Part shown: positions 10,501-18,135 of the stretch, one piece after another | Layout of the letters: every line of letters begins with the position of its first letter | Numbering within the stretch: the stretch's first letter is position 1 | Assembly (NCBI GenBank): GCA_026397725.1 | Contig: JAPLUI010000309.1 | Coordinates: 1 to 61,423, forward strand | Origin: Verrucomicrobiota bacterium | GTDB lineage: Bacteria > Verrucomicrobiota > Verrucomicrobiia > Verrucomicrobiales > Akkermansiaceae | Direction: 5' to 3' | DNA: 61,423 bases | The notes under the pieces: model-generated | Databases searched by the model: none | Seen by the model: only the letters and a program-made list of their open reading frames with translations | Told to the model about the DNA's origin: nothing | Translations under genes and position numbers: made by a program

Positions 10501-11269
10501 ACCCACCACCCTCCGGGATCCTACCAAGGCGGTCATCGCCTTTCTAGCCAAGGCACCCGCATGGCTCGAAATCAAGAAGTCGCTCGACGACCTCAAGTCT
10601 TTTCTTGATGCCAACCGTCACAAGGAATTCGAAACCTCGCGTCAATTGGTGGCCCTCGTCACGGATCATCCGTTGCCAGCGGATTCAGAGGATAAGGAGG
10701 CTCTCGAACATTCTCTAGCGGATATAGACACCCTCATCAGCGCCAAGACCGTGGTCCCGAGCTGGAGCGACCATCGCGCCGCCCGTGATCAGATATTCCA
10801 AATCTATTCGACCGCATACCGCCAGTCCTACGACAAACTCCGCGCATCCCTCGCGGCGGCAGTGGCTTCCATCCGTCAGGGCAAAGCCTACGAGGCCGCA
10901 CCCGCTGACAAACGGGACGGAGTGCTCCACGCCACCTTTGGTTCCGGTGGCGCCTGCCACTTGCCCGAAGTCTCCATCACCACGCTCCCGGCACTGCTCT
11001 CCAGCGCCGCCAAGACCAGCCTTTCCTCCTTGGCACAAGCCGAGAAAGCACTGCCCATCCACCGCGCCGAGGTCGAGTCCGCCTTGCGTGCCTTGAGGTC
11101 ACCGCCACCGCCGCCGAAGAAAGGTGAGAAAACCTATACCTGGCATTCCTCGTCGGCTCTTGCCGGTCGCCGCTTCGCCAGTGAGAATGACGTGGACGCA
11201 GCACTCCAGGAAGTCGGCGACGACCTGAAAAAGCGCATCCGCGAAGGTTTCGTCATCGACACCATCTAA
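7523..11269 (+). CDS. brxC: BREX system P-loop ATPase BrxC
   Basis: This is a 1248-residue large P-loop ATPase, full length for BrxC. The N-terminus 'MPEIIKDLIRRDISQKVEG' is the usual BrxC opening. I chose this ATG because it sits ten bases after the brxB stop; an in-frame ATG at 7469 lies inside brxB. The Walker A 'GFFGSGKS' is at residues 76-83 and a Walker B-like 'LVFVVDEMGTFIG' follows near residue 275. The C-terminal half is long and alpha-helical. BrxC is related to ORC/Cdc6 AAA-type ATPases and is essential for BREX defence. No stop or frameshift interrupts it, in contrast to the later genes of this cluster, so it may still be under selection or the decay may be recent. Confidence 0.93.
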   Translation: MPEIIKDLIRRDISQKVEGVVKVFDRSALASEIREYVVTDKIEDEIKKIVDTFTQASDVLRRGGHHRDVMGIWISGFFGSGKSHFAKVLGYLLQNEPLVAGGEETCIDAFEKHLSESHRGRDIRLRLGEIKKTTSVKTIAFEIRSRQSLTNPNSVGEILLGEFYRAIGYSENFVIARIERRLDKKGMLQKLHQAFQQRFGIPWDDPEGRDDLATVRRRLSKVLPEVDPKSYPTEDDALGGLDDAFEHSKITAESIADDLVAWVDEQKPSGGKVQHLVFVVDEMGTFIGDSNEKIGELNSLAEMIGNKGKGKVWIIATSQQDLEKVVDRTNFDPVLVGRLNARFELKPHLISDGINKVVSERILKKHPHKEAAISAIFKEKEGALAQLSDLRASRSLGLLTERAFIDAYPFLPHQIQLAQDIGEALSGFRISGGVRSMISVIMETLQKLASNQIPTIASFDQVFDALENDLYSQEYLGTAGVKAIYDANDRIGKETPLPPARVLKVLYLVQHVTFVPLTAENIAKLLAARVDDDVKLLTDQVEQTLDALQQAGYVSRDEATGEWKFLNEKERTVEQVIQEMMRPGSSKSVTQTAIRQQSIDLIKLSVIAKKNLDNYAVLHGATKTPFGFGVSLDGESVDSGSEIEVHFVSPLAPGRKTTIEDLKRENQAAGARGRRIGWVAALPDKLEIRLKRYQALVNITSDKRFTEDLSKDTAGAMAEKRKERDMLKGNLTKDLQATFLTGTLCFAGRELTLERSNSMAEEIRKAVAELIPNIYPRFNIADKPVDFAKQLKALLNPSQSSLHGIASDLHLFDTQGSLQKESALVATVLDVIKDLENEGHDPTGDRLLDERNASGFKGFSRAPFAWPSETVRLVLAACFRAGAIFLERATAAGPAPLYDYKDAFDDFSKIKTFEKTLFRLAETSLSVEQIKQASKDLIALGITGTPESGNALATAVRKLGEKLLEAVRDAEVRSEGGLPILDCILNAEPALKEPTTLRDPTKAVIAFLAKAPAWLEIKKSLDDLKSFLDANRHKEFETSRQLVALVTDHPLPADSEDKEALEHSLADIDTLISAKTVVPSWSDHRAARDQIFQIYSTAYRQSYDKLRASLAAAVASIRQGKAYEAAPADKRDGVLHATFGSGGACHLPEVSITTLPALLSSAAKTSLSSLAQAEKALPIHRAEVESALRALRSPPPPPKKGEKTYTWHSSSALAGRRFASENDVDAALQEVGDDLKKRIREGFVIDTI

Positions 11270-11275
11270 CTTTCC

Positions 11276-13444
11276 ATGCCAATCGACTCTCCATCTTCTG
11301 ATCCATCTGCTGGCGCTCCCGCCGTCACGCAGAACGGGCGCTCCTTGTCCGATCAGCACAAGGATGCCGTCAAGGCATGGATCAAGAAACTCCGCCTCGC
11401 CTTGCAGGACGACTTCCAAGCCCAAGTCACTCGCCTTGGTTTCCGCCGCGATGGCAAACACACGCCGGAGGAAAGACTCTCGCTGCCCGCAGCCGACCTC
11501 GCCATCCGCCAGCGCCTCGCTGCCCTGATCGAGCACGATACCAAGAGCGAAGCCGACCCCAAGCGCGGCTTCGATGCCGTCGTCCGCGAACTGACCTACA
11601 CCCTGGTGAACCGCCTCGTCGGCATCAAGATCATGGAAGCCCGTGGCCTGCTCTACCTGCCCACGCCCGGACAGCCCAATGCCGAAACGGAGCCCACCGA
11701 AGTCCTAACACCCCAGCCCAGCCAGGAGCGTTCCCGCTTCCTCCGCGACTTTCTCGCCGCCGGTGGCAGCCGCTACAAATACGCGGACGATGCCGAGCAG
11801 GCACTGCTCCGCGATGGCCTCACCGCCGCTTTCAATGCCCTCTACGAGGACCTCGGCCCGCTCTTCCGCCCGGATCACGACTACGCCTGCATCTGGCCCA
11901 GCCATGCCGCCCTGGCCAATGCCATCCGCCTGATCAATACCGGCCTGATTTTCGATGCCTACAAGGCCCCGGACTTCCTCGGCTGGGTCTATCAGTTCTT
12001 CAATGTCGATGAAAAGGATCGCGTCCGGGGCGAGAACAAAGGCACCCCGCGCAGTCCATACGAACTCTCCGTCATCAACCAGTTCTATACCCCTTCATGG
12101 GTGGTAAAAGTGCTGGTCGATAATACTCTCGGCCGCCTCTGGCTCCAAATGCACCCTGACTCGGTACTCAAGGCAAAAGGCCCCGTGCCCCTGCCACACG
12201 ACCGCCCGCCCGATTACCCAGTGCTCGCCGATTACCTCATCCCGCGCACCGGGGAAAAGATCCGCTTCCGCCTCGTCGATGAAAATGGCGAAATCCACAC
12301 CTTCAAGCGCGTCCGCGACATCAAGCTGCTGGATCCGGCCTGCGGCACCATGCACTTCGGCCAATACGCCTTCGGACTCTTCCACCGGATGTATGAGGAG
12401 GAAATCGCCAACGCCGGCAAACCCGGCTGGCCAGCCGAACCCTCCGTCGCCCACAAGGCCGACATCCCCGCCGCCATTCTGGAAAACAACCTTTACGGCA
12501 TCGACATCGATCCCCGCGCCATCCAGATCGCCTCGCTCTCCCTGCTATTCACCGCCAAGGAGGCCGCCAAGCATTACGGCCGCCGCCCGGACAGCGTGAA
12601 GGTGAAACCCCGCAATCTCGTCATTGCCCAGGCCGTCCAGGTCGATGAGGCCCAGCTCCGCGCCTTGGTCGAACGCGCCGGCAGCAGCCTCGGCGAGCCG
12701 AAGCTCCGCGAAAAACTTTTCGCCGCCCTTTGGGGGAACCTCCGCTACGTCGGCGAACTCGGCGGACTTGTCCAAGTCAAGGAGGGCGTCACCAACGTGC
12801 TTGATGAATGGGTGGATGCCCAGGCCAAGGCAAAGGGCCTCACTAAACTCCTGCCCGCTACTGAAAAGAAGAAGGATCAGCTCCATTTTGGGGAACTCGT
12901 TAGCGAAGTTGTGCGTGACAAAGCCGGACAGCAGGAACTGCAACGATCCCTGCTCGAAGACGAGGCACGCCGCATCCGCGAGGACCTGCTTTCCGGTCTC
13001 GAACAAGTCGCCAGCGTCACCTCGAACGATCCCCGCCAGCGGCTCTTTGCTGAGGACACCGCCCGCGGCCTGCGCTTGCTCGAACTGCTCGGCCAATACT
13101 ACGACGCCATCCTGATGAATCCGCCCTACGGCTCGTTCACCAAGCTGGAAAACGCGGCGGACGACAAGAAATTCAAAGCCGAACTCAAGGCGATGTATCC
13201 CTGCGGCTATCAGGACATTTACGCCGCCTTCATCGAGCGTGCCACCCAGATCATCGAGCCGGAAGGCTACATCGGCGCACTCGTCAGTTCGACCTTCAAG
13301 ACCAACGTCGGCCACGCGAAATTCCGCACTCAGATTCTCCTGAAGCGGAACCCACTCGTCTCCATGCTCGATCTCGGTTTCGGCATCCTTGACGGTGCCA
13401 CCGTGGAAGCCGCCGCACTCATTCTGAGAGGAGGCCCGCTGTGA
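11276..13444 (+). CDS. pglX: PglX, N-terminal adenine-methyltransferase half (split gene)
   Basis: These 722 residues cover the N-terminal and Rossmann methyltransferase parts of the BREX adenine-specific methyltransferase. The SAM-binding segment 'LLDPACGTMHFG' has its aspartate at residue 353, 'NNLYGIDIDPRAIQIA' follows, and the catalytic NPPY is at residues 615-618, then 'VSSTFKTNVGHAKFR'. The frame ends soon after 'GATVEAAALILRG', about halfway through a normal PglX of some 1200-1400 residues. The specificity/C-terminal half lies 1.8 kb further on (15256-17169), separated by hairpin repeats, a GxxExxY gene and a Fic gene. The start is six bases after the brxC stop. Whether this half can pair with the downstream half as a split enzyme is unknown. 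Confidence 0.85.
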   Translation: MPIDSPSSDPSAGAPAVTQNGRSLSDQHKDAVKAWIKKLRLALQDDFQAQVTRLGFRRDGKHTPEERLSLPAADLAIRQRLAALIEHDTKSEADPKRGFDAVVRELTYTLVNRLVGIKIMEARGLLYLPTPGQPNAETEPTEVLTPQPSQERSRFLRDFLAAGGSRYKYADDAEQALLRDGLTAAFNALYEDLGPLFRPDHDYACIWPSHAALANAIRLINTGLIFDAYKAPDFLGWVYQFFNVDEKDRVRGENKGTPRSPYELSVINQFYTPSWVVKVLVDNTLGRLWLQMHPDSVLKAKGPVPLPHDRPPDYPVLADYLIPRTGEKIRFRLVDENGEIHTFKRVRDIKLLDPACGTMHFGQYAFGLFHRMYEEEIANAGKPGWPAEPSVAHKADIPAAILENNLYGIDIDPRAIQIASLSLLFTAKEAAKHYGRRPDSVKVKPRNLVIAQAVQVDEAQLRALVERAGSSLGEPKLREKLFAALWGNLRYVGELGGLVQVKEGVTNVLDEWVDAQAKAKGLTKLLPATEKKKDQLHFGELVSEVVRDKAGQQELQRSLLEDEARRIREDLLSGLEQVASVTSNDPRQRLFAEDTARGLRLLELLGQYYDAILMNPPYGSFTKLENAADDKKFKAELKAMYPCGYQDIYAAFIERATQIIEPEGYIGALVSSTFKTNVGHAKFRTQILLKRNPLVSMLDLGFGILDGATVEAAALILRGGPL

Positions 13445-13457
13445 AGAACAGAATTAT

Positions 13458-13642
13458 AACCGCTGACTACGCGGATAGCGCTGATGGTTTTGAAGAAATA
13501 ATCCTTCAACCATCCGTCTTATCCGCGCCATCCGCAGTCAGGAAAACCAAAGAATTTTTAACCGCTGATTACGCGGATAGCGCTGATGGTTCAGAGGAAG
13601 AAAATCCTCTTTCATCCGTCTTATCCGCGCAATCAGCGGTCA
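13458..13642. repeat. Two tandem hairpin repeats upstream of the GxxExxY gene
   Basis: Two units occupy 13458-13540 and 13560-13642. Each begins 'aaccgctgaYtacgcggat', runs through 'agcgctgatgg', and ends with the near reverse complement 'atccgcgcaatcagcggtca' (less perfect in the first unit), so each can fold into a long stem. They lie between the end of the pglX first half and the GxxExxY gene. A 77-codon open frame through them is repeat translation, not a gene. Confidence 0.85.
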
Positions 13643-13670
13643 AACATCTTCCCATTTATCGAATGCAACC

Positions 13671-14096
13671 ATGAACGCCGATGATTTCAACGATCTCCCG
13701 GATGGAGAAAACAAACCGGATGGTCTCCTTCACGAGGAACTGAGCCGATCAATCATCGGTTGTGCGATGACAGTGCTGAACACCTTGAAACCCGGCTTGG
13801 ATGAGAAAATCTACGAGAATGCCCTCGTCCTCGAACTTCGGGCGCACGGCCACCAAGTGGAACAACAAAAGCAATTTACCGTCATCTATCGGGATACCGA
13901 AATCGGCAAGGGAATCCCCGATCTCATCGTGGATGGCAAGGTCGTTGTCGATCCGAAGGTCGTCGAGCACTTCAACGAGACCCATCTCGCCCAGATGCAA
14001 GGCTACCTAAACCTCACCGGCCTCGAACTCGCCCTCCTCATCAACTTCAAACACGTCCGCCTCGCATGGAAACGGGTCGTGAAACAACGAAACTAA
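13671..14096 (+). CDS. GxxExxY family protein (PD-(D/E)XK nuclease-like)
   Basis: This 141-residue protein carries the family-naming motif as 'GLDEKIYENAL' (G-x-x-E-x-x-Y), preceded by 'LSRSIIGCAMTVLNTL' and followed by 'DLIVDGKVVVDPKVVEHFNETH' in split form, with the usual D...(D/E)xK-like arrangement and a final 'GLELALLINFKHVRLAWKRVV'. Members resemble PD-(D/E)XK nucleases, but no biochemical role is established. The gene is bracketed by two hairpin units on each side and sits inside pglX. The arrangement recalls REP elements with their RAYT enzymes; mobilisation by this protein is a hypothesis. Confidence 0.88.
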   Translation: MNADDFNDLPDGENKPDGLLHEELSRSIIGCAMTVLNTLKPGLDEKIYENALVLELRAHGHQVEQQKQFTVIYRDTEIGKGIPDLIVDGKVVVDPKVVEHFNETHLAQMQGYLNLTGLELALLINFKHVRLAWKRVVKQRN

Positions 14097-14116
14097 CCCA
14101 CAACCAAAGAATTATT

Positions 14117-14330
14117 AACCGCTGATTACGCTGATAGCGCTGATGTTTAAGGAAAAGAAATCTCTCTTCAATCCGTCTTATCCGCGAAATCCGCGGTCAA
14201 CCTCTTCCAAAGAATTTTTTACCGCTGATTACGCTGATAGCGCTGATGTTTTTAAGAACTCATATTGATCTCCTACCTCTTCAACCTATTCCTTCTCTTC
14301 CATCCGTCTTATCCGCGTAATCAGCGGTCA
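14117..14330. repeat. Two tandem hairpin repeats downstream of the GxxExxY gene
   Basis: Units lie at 14117-14199 and 14221-14330. They have the same ends as the upstream pair ('accgctgattacgctgatag' and 'tccgcgtaatcagcggtca'), but the left arm here reads 'gctgat' where the upstream units read 'gcggat'. The second unit has a longer AT-rich centre. The four units together frame the GxxExxY gene symmetrically, 2+2. Confidence 0.85.
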
Positions 14331-14380
14331 AAACTCTTCCTCTTAACCTCCTTGCCATTCTCCGTTAAATCTCCCTCTCC

Positions 14381-15259
14381 ATGAAACGAACCCAACGCAC
14401 CACCTGGCGCTGGGCAGAGCGCGATTACGGTTTCCGCTTTCTCTCCGGCAGCGGCAAGCGCCTGGCGGAATACTATCAGGCGAAACGGGGCAATGAGTTC
14501 TATCATGTGCCAGCCAGCCAGCGGAAAATCGGCAAGGACCGCATCGACGAACTCGCGCCCTTGGTGCTTGCCCCGACCAGCCCCGCCATCGTGGCGAATC
14601 CGTGGGACCAGTATGCTCAGGACGACCCGCAACTGATCGTTTCACGCGAAGGGAAGCACTGTTTCAACTGGGCCGGGTGCCCAGATCAAGCCGAGATTGA
14701 ACAACGGGAAACCGATGGTATCAACCGGGCGGGGGAATTTGTCTTTGAGTATGCGGGGCGACGGCCGCACGCGCCCATTTCCCTTGAGACAATCCAGAAG
14801 ATCCACACGGAAATGTTTGGCGACATCTACCCGTGGGCCGGACAATGGCGCTCGGTCGTGGTCTCCAAAGCGGGAATCACGTGGGATGTGCCATTCCACG
14901 ACATGTGGATTGCGATGAAAAACTTCGAAACCAACACCCTGAACCAGACGCCGTTTCTGTCCGAAGACGACGGGGAAGTGCTGGATTTCATCGCCCGCGT
15001 GCTGGGAGAATACATTGCCATCCACCCCTTCCGCGAGGGAAACGGACGCAGCGCCTTCCTTTTGTCCGAAATCATTCTGCTTCAGAACGGCTTGCTGCCG
15101 TTTGACAGGCATCAGAGGGATCGCGACCAAGCCCGTTACTACGCTGCCTGCGAAGCGGCACGCACCCGCTTCGATTACAAACCTCTATCCGATCTCTTCC
15201 GCGTATGGCAGGAAGAAGCTCAGGAAAATTTCCTCGATCAGGAGGGCGACCACGCATGA
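14381..15259 (+). CDS. Fic domain protein (putative AMPylating toxin)
   Basis: This 292-residue protein has a roughly 120-residue N-terminal region I do not recognise, followed by a Fic domain. The catalytic loop 'HPFREGNGR' at residues 215-223 is complete (H, N, G, R present), and the upstream 'MFGDIYPWAGQWR' is the usual Fic flap region. Fic enzymes typically transfer AMP from ATP to a target hydroxyl and often act as toxins held back by an (S/T)xxxE(G/N) inhibitory helix, which I do not find in this chain. The gene lies inside the split pglX and its stop overlaps the ATG of the next gene (ATGA). That neighbour's first 60-90 residues may be the Fic partner or antitoxin. The active site looks intact. 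Confidence 0.88.
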   Translation: MKRTQRTTWRWAERDYGFRFLSGSGKRLAEYYQAKRGNEFYHVPASQRKIGKDRIDELAPLVLAPTSPAIVANPWDQYAQDDPQLIVSREGKHCFNWAGCPDQAEIEQRETDGINRAGEFVFEYAGRRPHAPISLETIQKIHTEMFGDIYPWAGQWRSVVVSKAGITWDVPFHDMWIAMKNFETNTLNQTPFLSEDDGEVLDFIARVLGEYIAIHPFREGNGRSAFLLSEIILLQNGLLPFDRHQRDRDQARYYAACEAARTRFDYKPLSDLFRVWQEEAQENFLDQEGDHA

Positions 15260-17169
15260 AAAAACTCCGCAGATTCGACATTCCAAAACTCCTGGCCGAT
15301 CCGGATCTTCGGCGGCGCATGATTGTGCGCTCCACGGTCGCGACTCAAGCTCGCGAAGGCATTGACATCACCGAGGCAGAAGCTGAGAACTCTTATTATG
15401 TCGTCACGGAAGGCGAGCGGGCGGCGTTTTTGGGACTCGTGCCGTTCAGGACGGAAACTGGCGAGAATGATGGTCGGCACGTAGAATTTGTGAGGAATCT
15501 TGCTGAATTCCGGCCAGAGGTTCGGGCGGATGTGCCTCACCGAGATTTTGGCGTAATCGATTCTTCTCCTCTTGCGTTTGACCGCTTGGCTCTCGTTGGG
15601 TCGTTATTCCGGGAAAATGCGAAATTGGATCCTGGCTTTGCATCCGCAGCTCAAGGTTTGGCTACAGCAGACGATTCGAGGTTTGTTCGTTGCTGGTGGG
15701 AGATTGTTGATAGAAGCTATTGGATCAACTTTGCAAAAGGGGGAGATTTTAGTCGATTCTACTCTGACGTGTATTTGGTCGTTTTATGGAAAAATAACGG
15801 CGACGCGATACGCCATTTTGAAAAGGCTTACATTAGAAACGAAGATTTCTACCAAAAGCCGGGGCTTACATGGCCGAGACGCACTCAGAGAGGATTTAGC
15901 GTTCGAATGCTTCCTGAAGGATGCATATTTGGAGATAAGGGTCCGGCGATCTTTCCTGCCGAAGTAAGCGACAATTATTTTTTACTCGGAATCCTAAATT
16001 CACGGCTGGCGGAACTTCTGCTCAAAGCACTAATATCTTTCGGGTCGTGGGAAGTTGGAGCCGTCAAAAGAATTCCGGTGCCTAGAGGACCAGGTGAGCG
16101 TCAGAATGAGATTACATGCATGGCTCAGCGAAGCCATGATACCAAAGCAATTTGGGACACCGGTAATGAAATCTGCACCCGCTTTAATCGCCCGTGGGTG
16201 TTGCAACCCACCAGCACGGACAATGCCACCACTCTTTCCACAGCCCTCGACACAGTCTTGGAGGTTGAAGCCGATCTTGATGCGGAACTTCAATCCACCT
16301 ACTCCCAACTCAACGACGCGGTCTATCGCCTCTACGGCGTGAACGACAAGTTGCGCGAGAAACTCGAAGTCGCCATCGGCAAACGCCCGCCGGAAATCGT
16401 CTGGCCGCAGATGGAAAGCAAGGACCGTGACCAGAAGCGCCGCGAGCATGTGGACCGGCTTCTCTGCTATCTCGTCAAGCGCATCGTCGAGGCGGACGAA
16501 GACGGCTTGGTCTGCTTCGAGTCCGTCGCCCACGAGCCGCCCTTGCTCGCCCGCCTGCGCAAGGAACTCAGCGCCTGTTTCCCGCAGCAGGACCCGAGCA
16601 CGCTGGAAACCGAAGTCGTCAACGAGCTGAAGAAAAAGACCAAAGGCTACCGCCGCGCCGAGACGCTCACCGAGTGGTTGCAGGATGCCTTTTTCGACAC
16701 CCACTCCAGCCTCTACCAGCAGCGCCCGCTCATCTGGCACCTCGCCAGCAACCAGGTCCGCCGTGTCCCCGCCATCGGCGTGCTCGTCCACGCCCACGAG
16801 TTCAATGCCGACGCCCTCGCCAAGCTGCGTGGCACCCACCTCCGCGACCGCCTCGCCACTCTCCGCCGCGAAGCCGGCCAAGCCAGCCAGGATAACCGCG
16901 AAGACGACCGCCTCGAAGCCCTCGCCGCCATCGAGGAACTCGAAGCTTACGACGCCAAACTCAAACACCTTCAGGATGGCCACCACACCGGCCCCGACAA
17001 CGGCGACCGTGACTACCGCATCCTCACCCCCTGGAAGTCCCCCGCGGAACTTCCCAAAGGCTGGAACCCCGACCTCGACGACGGCATCAAAGTCAACATC
17101 GCCCCCCTAGCAAGAACCGGCCTTCTACGGATCAAGGGAAGGTTTGGAGAGAAAGAAACCGAAGATTAA
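15256..17169 (+). CDS. Fusion of a putative Fic partner with the PglX C-terminal (specificity) half
   Basis: The 637-residue product starts at an ATG overlapping the Fic stop. Residues 1 to about 80 ('RRFDIPKLLADPDLRR', 'TVATQAREGIDITEAEAE', 'TEGERAAFL') do not look like PglX and resemble a small Fic-associated protein. From about residue 125 it reads as the second half of PglX: 'AAQGLATADDSRFVRCWWE', 'FAKGGDFSRFYSDVYLVV', 'YFLLGILNSRLAELLL', then 'WLQDAFFDTHSSLYQQRP' and a terminal 'ELPKGWNPDLDDGIKVNI'. No methyltransferase motif is present; those are in the gene ending at 13444. About 15540-16100 is visibly AT-richer than its flanks, as expected for an exchanged target-recognition domain. 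A linker of perhaps 100-150 residues of PglX appears to be missing. Confidence 0.75.
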   Translation: MKKLRRFDIPKLLADPDLRRRMIVRSTVATQAREGIDITEAEAENSYYVVTEGERAAFLGLVPFRTETGENDGRHVEFVRNLAEFRPEVRADVPHRDFGVIDSSPLAFDRLALVGSLFRENAKLDPGFASAAQGLATADDSRFVRCWWEIVDRSYWINFAKGGDFSRFYSDVYLVVLWKNNGDAIRHFEKAYIRNEDFYQKPGLTWPRRTQRGFSVRMLPEGCIFGDKGPAIFPAEVSDNYFLLGILNSRLAELLLKALISFGSWEVGAVKRIPVPRGPGERQNEITCMAQRSHDTKAIWDTGNEICTRFNRPWVLQPTSTDNATTLSTALDTVLEVEADLDAELQSTYSQLNDAVYRLYGVNDKLREKLEVAIGKRPPEIVWPQMESKDRDQKRREHVDRLLCYLVKRIVEADEDGLVCFESVAHEPPLLARLRKELSACFPQQDPSTLETEVVNELKKKTKGYRRAETLTEWLQDAFFDTHSSLYQQRPLIWHLASNQVRRVPAIGVLVHAHEFNADALAKLRGTHLRDRLATLRREAGQASQDNREDDRLEALAAIEELEAYDAKLKHLQDGHHTGPDNGDRDYRILTPWKSPAELPKGWNPDLDDGIKVNIAPLARTGLLRIKGRFGEKETED

Positions 17170-17210
17170 CCTAAAATGGAAGATGGAAAGGGTTGCAGCA
17201 CCGTTCTTTT

Positions 17211-17347
17211 ACCACGGATTTCACGGATTGAAGAGGATTACACGGAAAAGATGACCTTGATCTATCAAATCTCAGCCTCACCCAAGAGGTGAATGCTAGG
17301 GAATTCATAACTCATTCATCATCCGTGCATTCCGTGAAATCCGCGGT
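17211..17347 (+). repeat. 137-bp hairpin-ended dispersed element, copy 1
   Basis: The element begins 'accacggatttcacggatt' and ends 'tccgtgaaatccgcggt', so the ends are inverted repeats. Its interior ('gaagaggattacacgg', 'tctatcaaatctcagcc') recurs in a second copy at 61045-61180 in the opposite orientation. It lies between the pglX C-half and the RES toxin-antitoxin pair and encodes nothing. Confidence 0.85.
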
Positions 17348-17373
17348 CAAACCAATCCAAATGAAAGAATTTC

Positions 17374-17404
17374 AACCGCTGATTACGCGGATGAACGCGG
17401 ATTT
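17374..17404 (+). repeat. Solo half of the 'accgctgattacgcggat' hairpin
   Basis: The segment carries the left arm of the repeat that brackets the GxxExxY gene, followed by 'gaacgcggatttc', without its matching right arm. It looks like a decayed unit and adds a fifth trace of that repeat family in the BREX region. Confidence 0.6.
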
Positions 17405-17485
17405 CTTTGTGCAGAAACCCATTTCTACCTGACTCTCCACAATTGCAACCAATCCTGTTTACAGAGAGCGTATTGGTTTACGAAG

Positions 17486-17514
17486 TTGACACCCTTAAAA
17501 ACTAGGATTAGCTT
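17486..17514 (+). promoter_or_regulatory. Possible promoter of the antitoxin-toxin pair
   Basis: A perfect TTGACA lies at 17486-17491, with a weak TAGCTT at 17509-17514 (17-base spacing) ahead of the antitoxin ATG at 17524. The -10 match is poor and the leader would be nearly absent, so this is only a candidate. The antitoxin's HTH may bind here. Confidence 0.25.
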
Positions 17515-17523
17515 TCCCCCGCC

Positions 17524-18126
17524 ATGAAAACGAAGAACGGAGCAACCGCCAGTGCGCAGGATTTCCCGTGGATCGCGGAGTTGCCGGAAAGGCAGAGAAC
17601 CACGGTCACGCAGATGATGCCGTTGCTGGCTACCTTGACGCGTGAGGCGGATGAAATGACGGCGGGAAACCTGGTCATCCGCATGGTCGAGTCGCAGTTT
17701 GCGGCGAGTAAGAAGCCTGCGGCCAAGGCGGGCCTAGCGCTCGCCCTCCTGCGAGGCCGGGTGGCCCGCGAGGAACTCAAGCAGCAGGAGGGCGGCAGCA
17801 TCTCGGCTTCGGAAGCAGCGGAGAAGCTCGGCATTTCCAAGACCGCAGTGCTCAAGCGCTATCGCGAGGGCAAATTGCTCGGCTGGCGGGAAGCGCGGCA
17901 GGAAGCGGTGCGCTTCCCGGTCTGGCAGTTCACCGATGACAATGTCTTGCCCGGTCTCCCCGATGCCCTCGCCGTTCTGAACGAGGCCCCTTGGATGGAC
18001 GAATGGGGCAGGATCCTGTTCTTCCTCAACGCACGAAGAAGCCTCGAAAGGAAGCGCCCTCTGGATCTTCTGCGTGAGGGAGAGTCGGCGCGAGTGGTGG
18101 ATCTGGCAAAAGCGGAGATCGAGTAA
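17524..18126 (+). CDS. MbcA/ParS/Xre-type antitoxin (HTH plus DUF2384-like domain)
   Basis: This 200-residue protein has a helical N-terminal part, a helix-turn-helix segment near residues 85-125 ('ISASEAAEKLGISKTAVLKR') and a C-terminal DUF2384-like toxin-binding domain. The latter is marked by 'RILFFLNARRSLERKRPLDL' and 'REGESARVVDLAKAE', matching the usual pattern of tryptophan, 'rPL.lL..G' and 'V..la'. It precedes a RES-domain gene by nine bases, the standard antitoxin-toxin order. It should bind and block the toxin and repress its own promoter. The pair lies within the BREX cluster between pglX and pglZ remnants. Confidence 0.8.
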   Translation: MKTKNGATASAQDFPWIAELPERQRTTVTQMMPLLATLTREADEMTAGNLVIRMVESQFAASKKPAAKAGLALALLRGRVAREELKQQEGGSISASEAAEKLGISKTAVLKRYREGKLLGWREARQEAVRFPVWQFTDDNVLPGLPDALAVLNEAPWMDEWGRILFFLNARRSLERKRPLDLLREGESARVVDLAKAEIE

Positions 18127-18135
18127 CCTGCAACG

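Noticed and set aside
13441..13674. 77-codon open frame starting at a GTG overlapping the pglX stop.
   Set aside because: It translates the two hairpin repeats ('TADYADSADG' twice) and has no other content.
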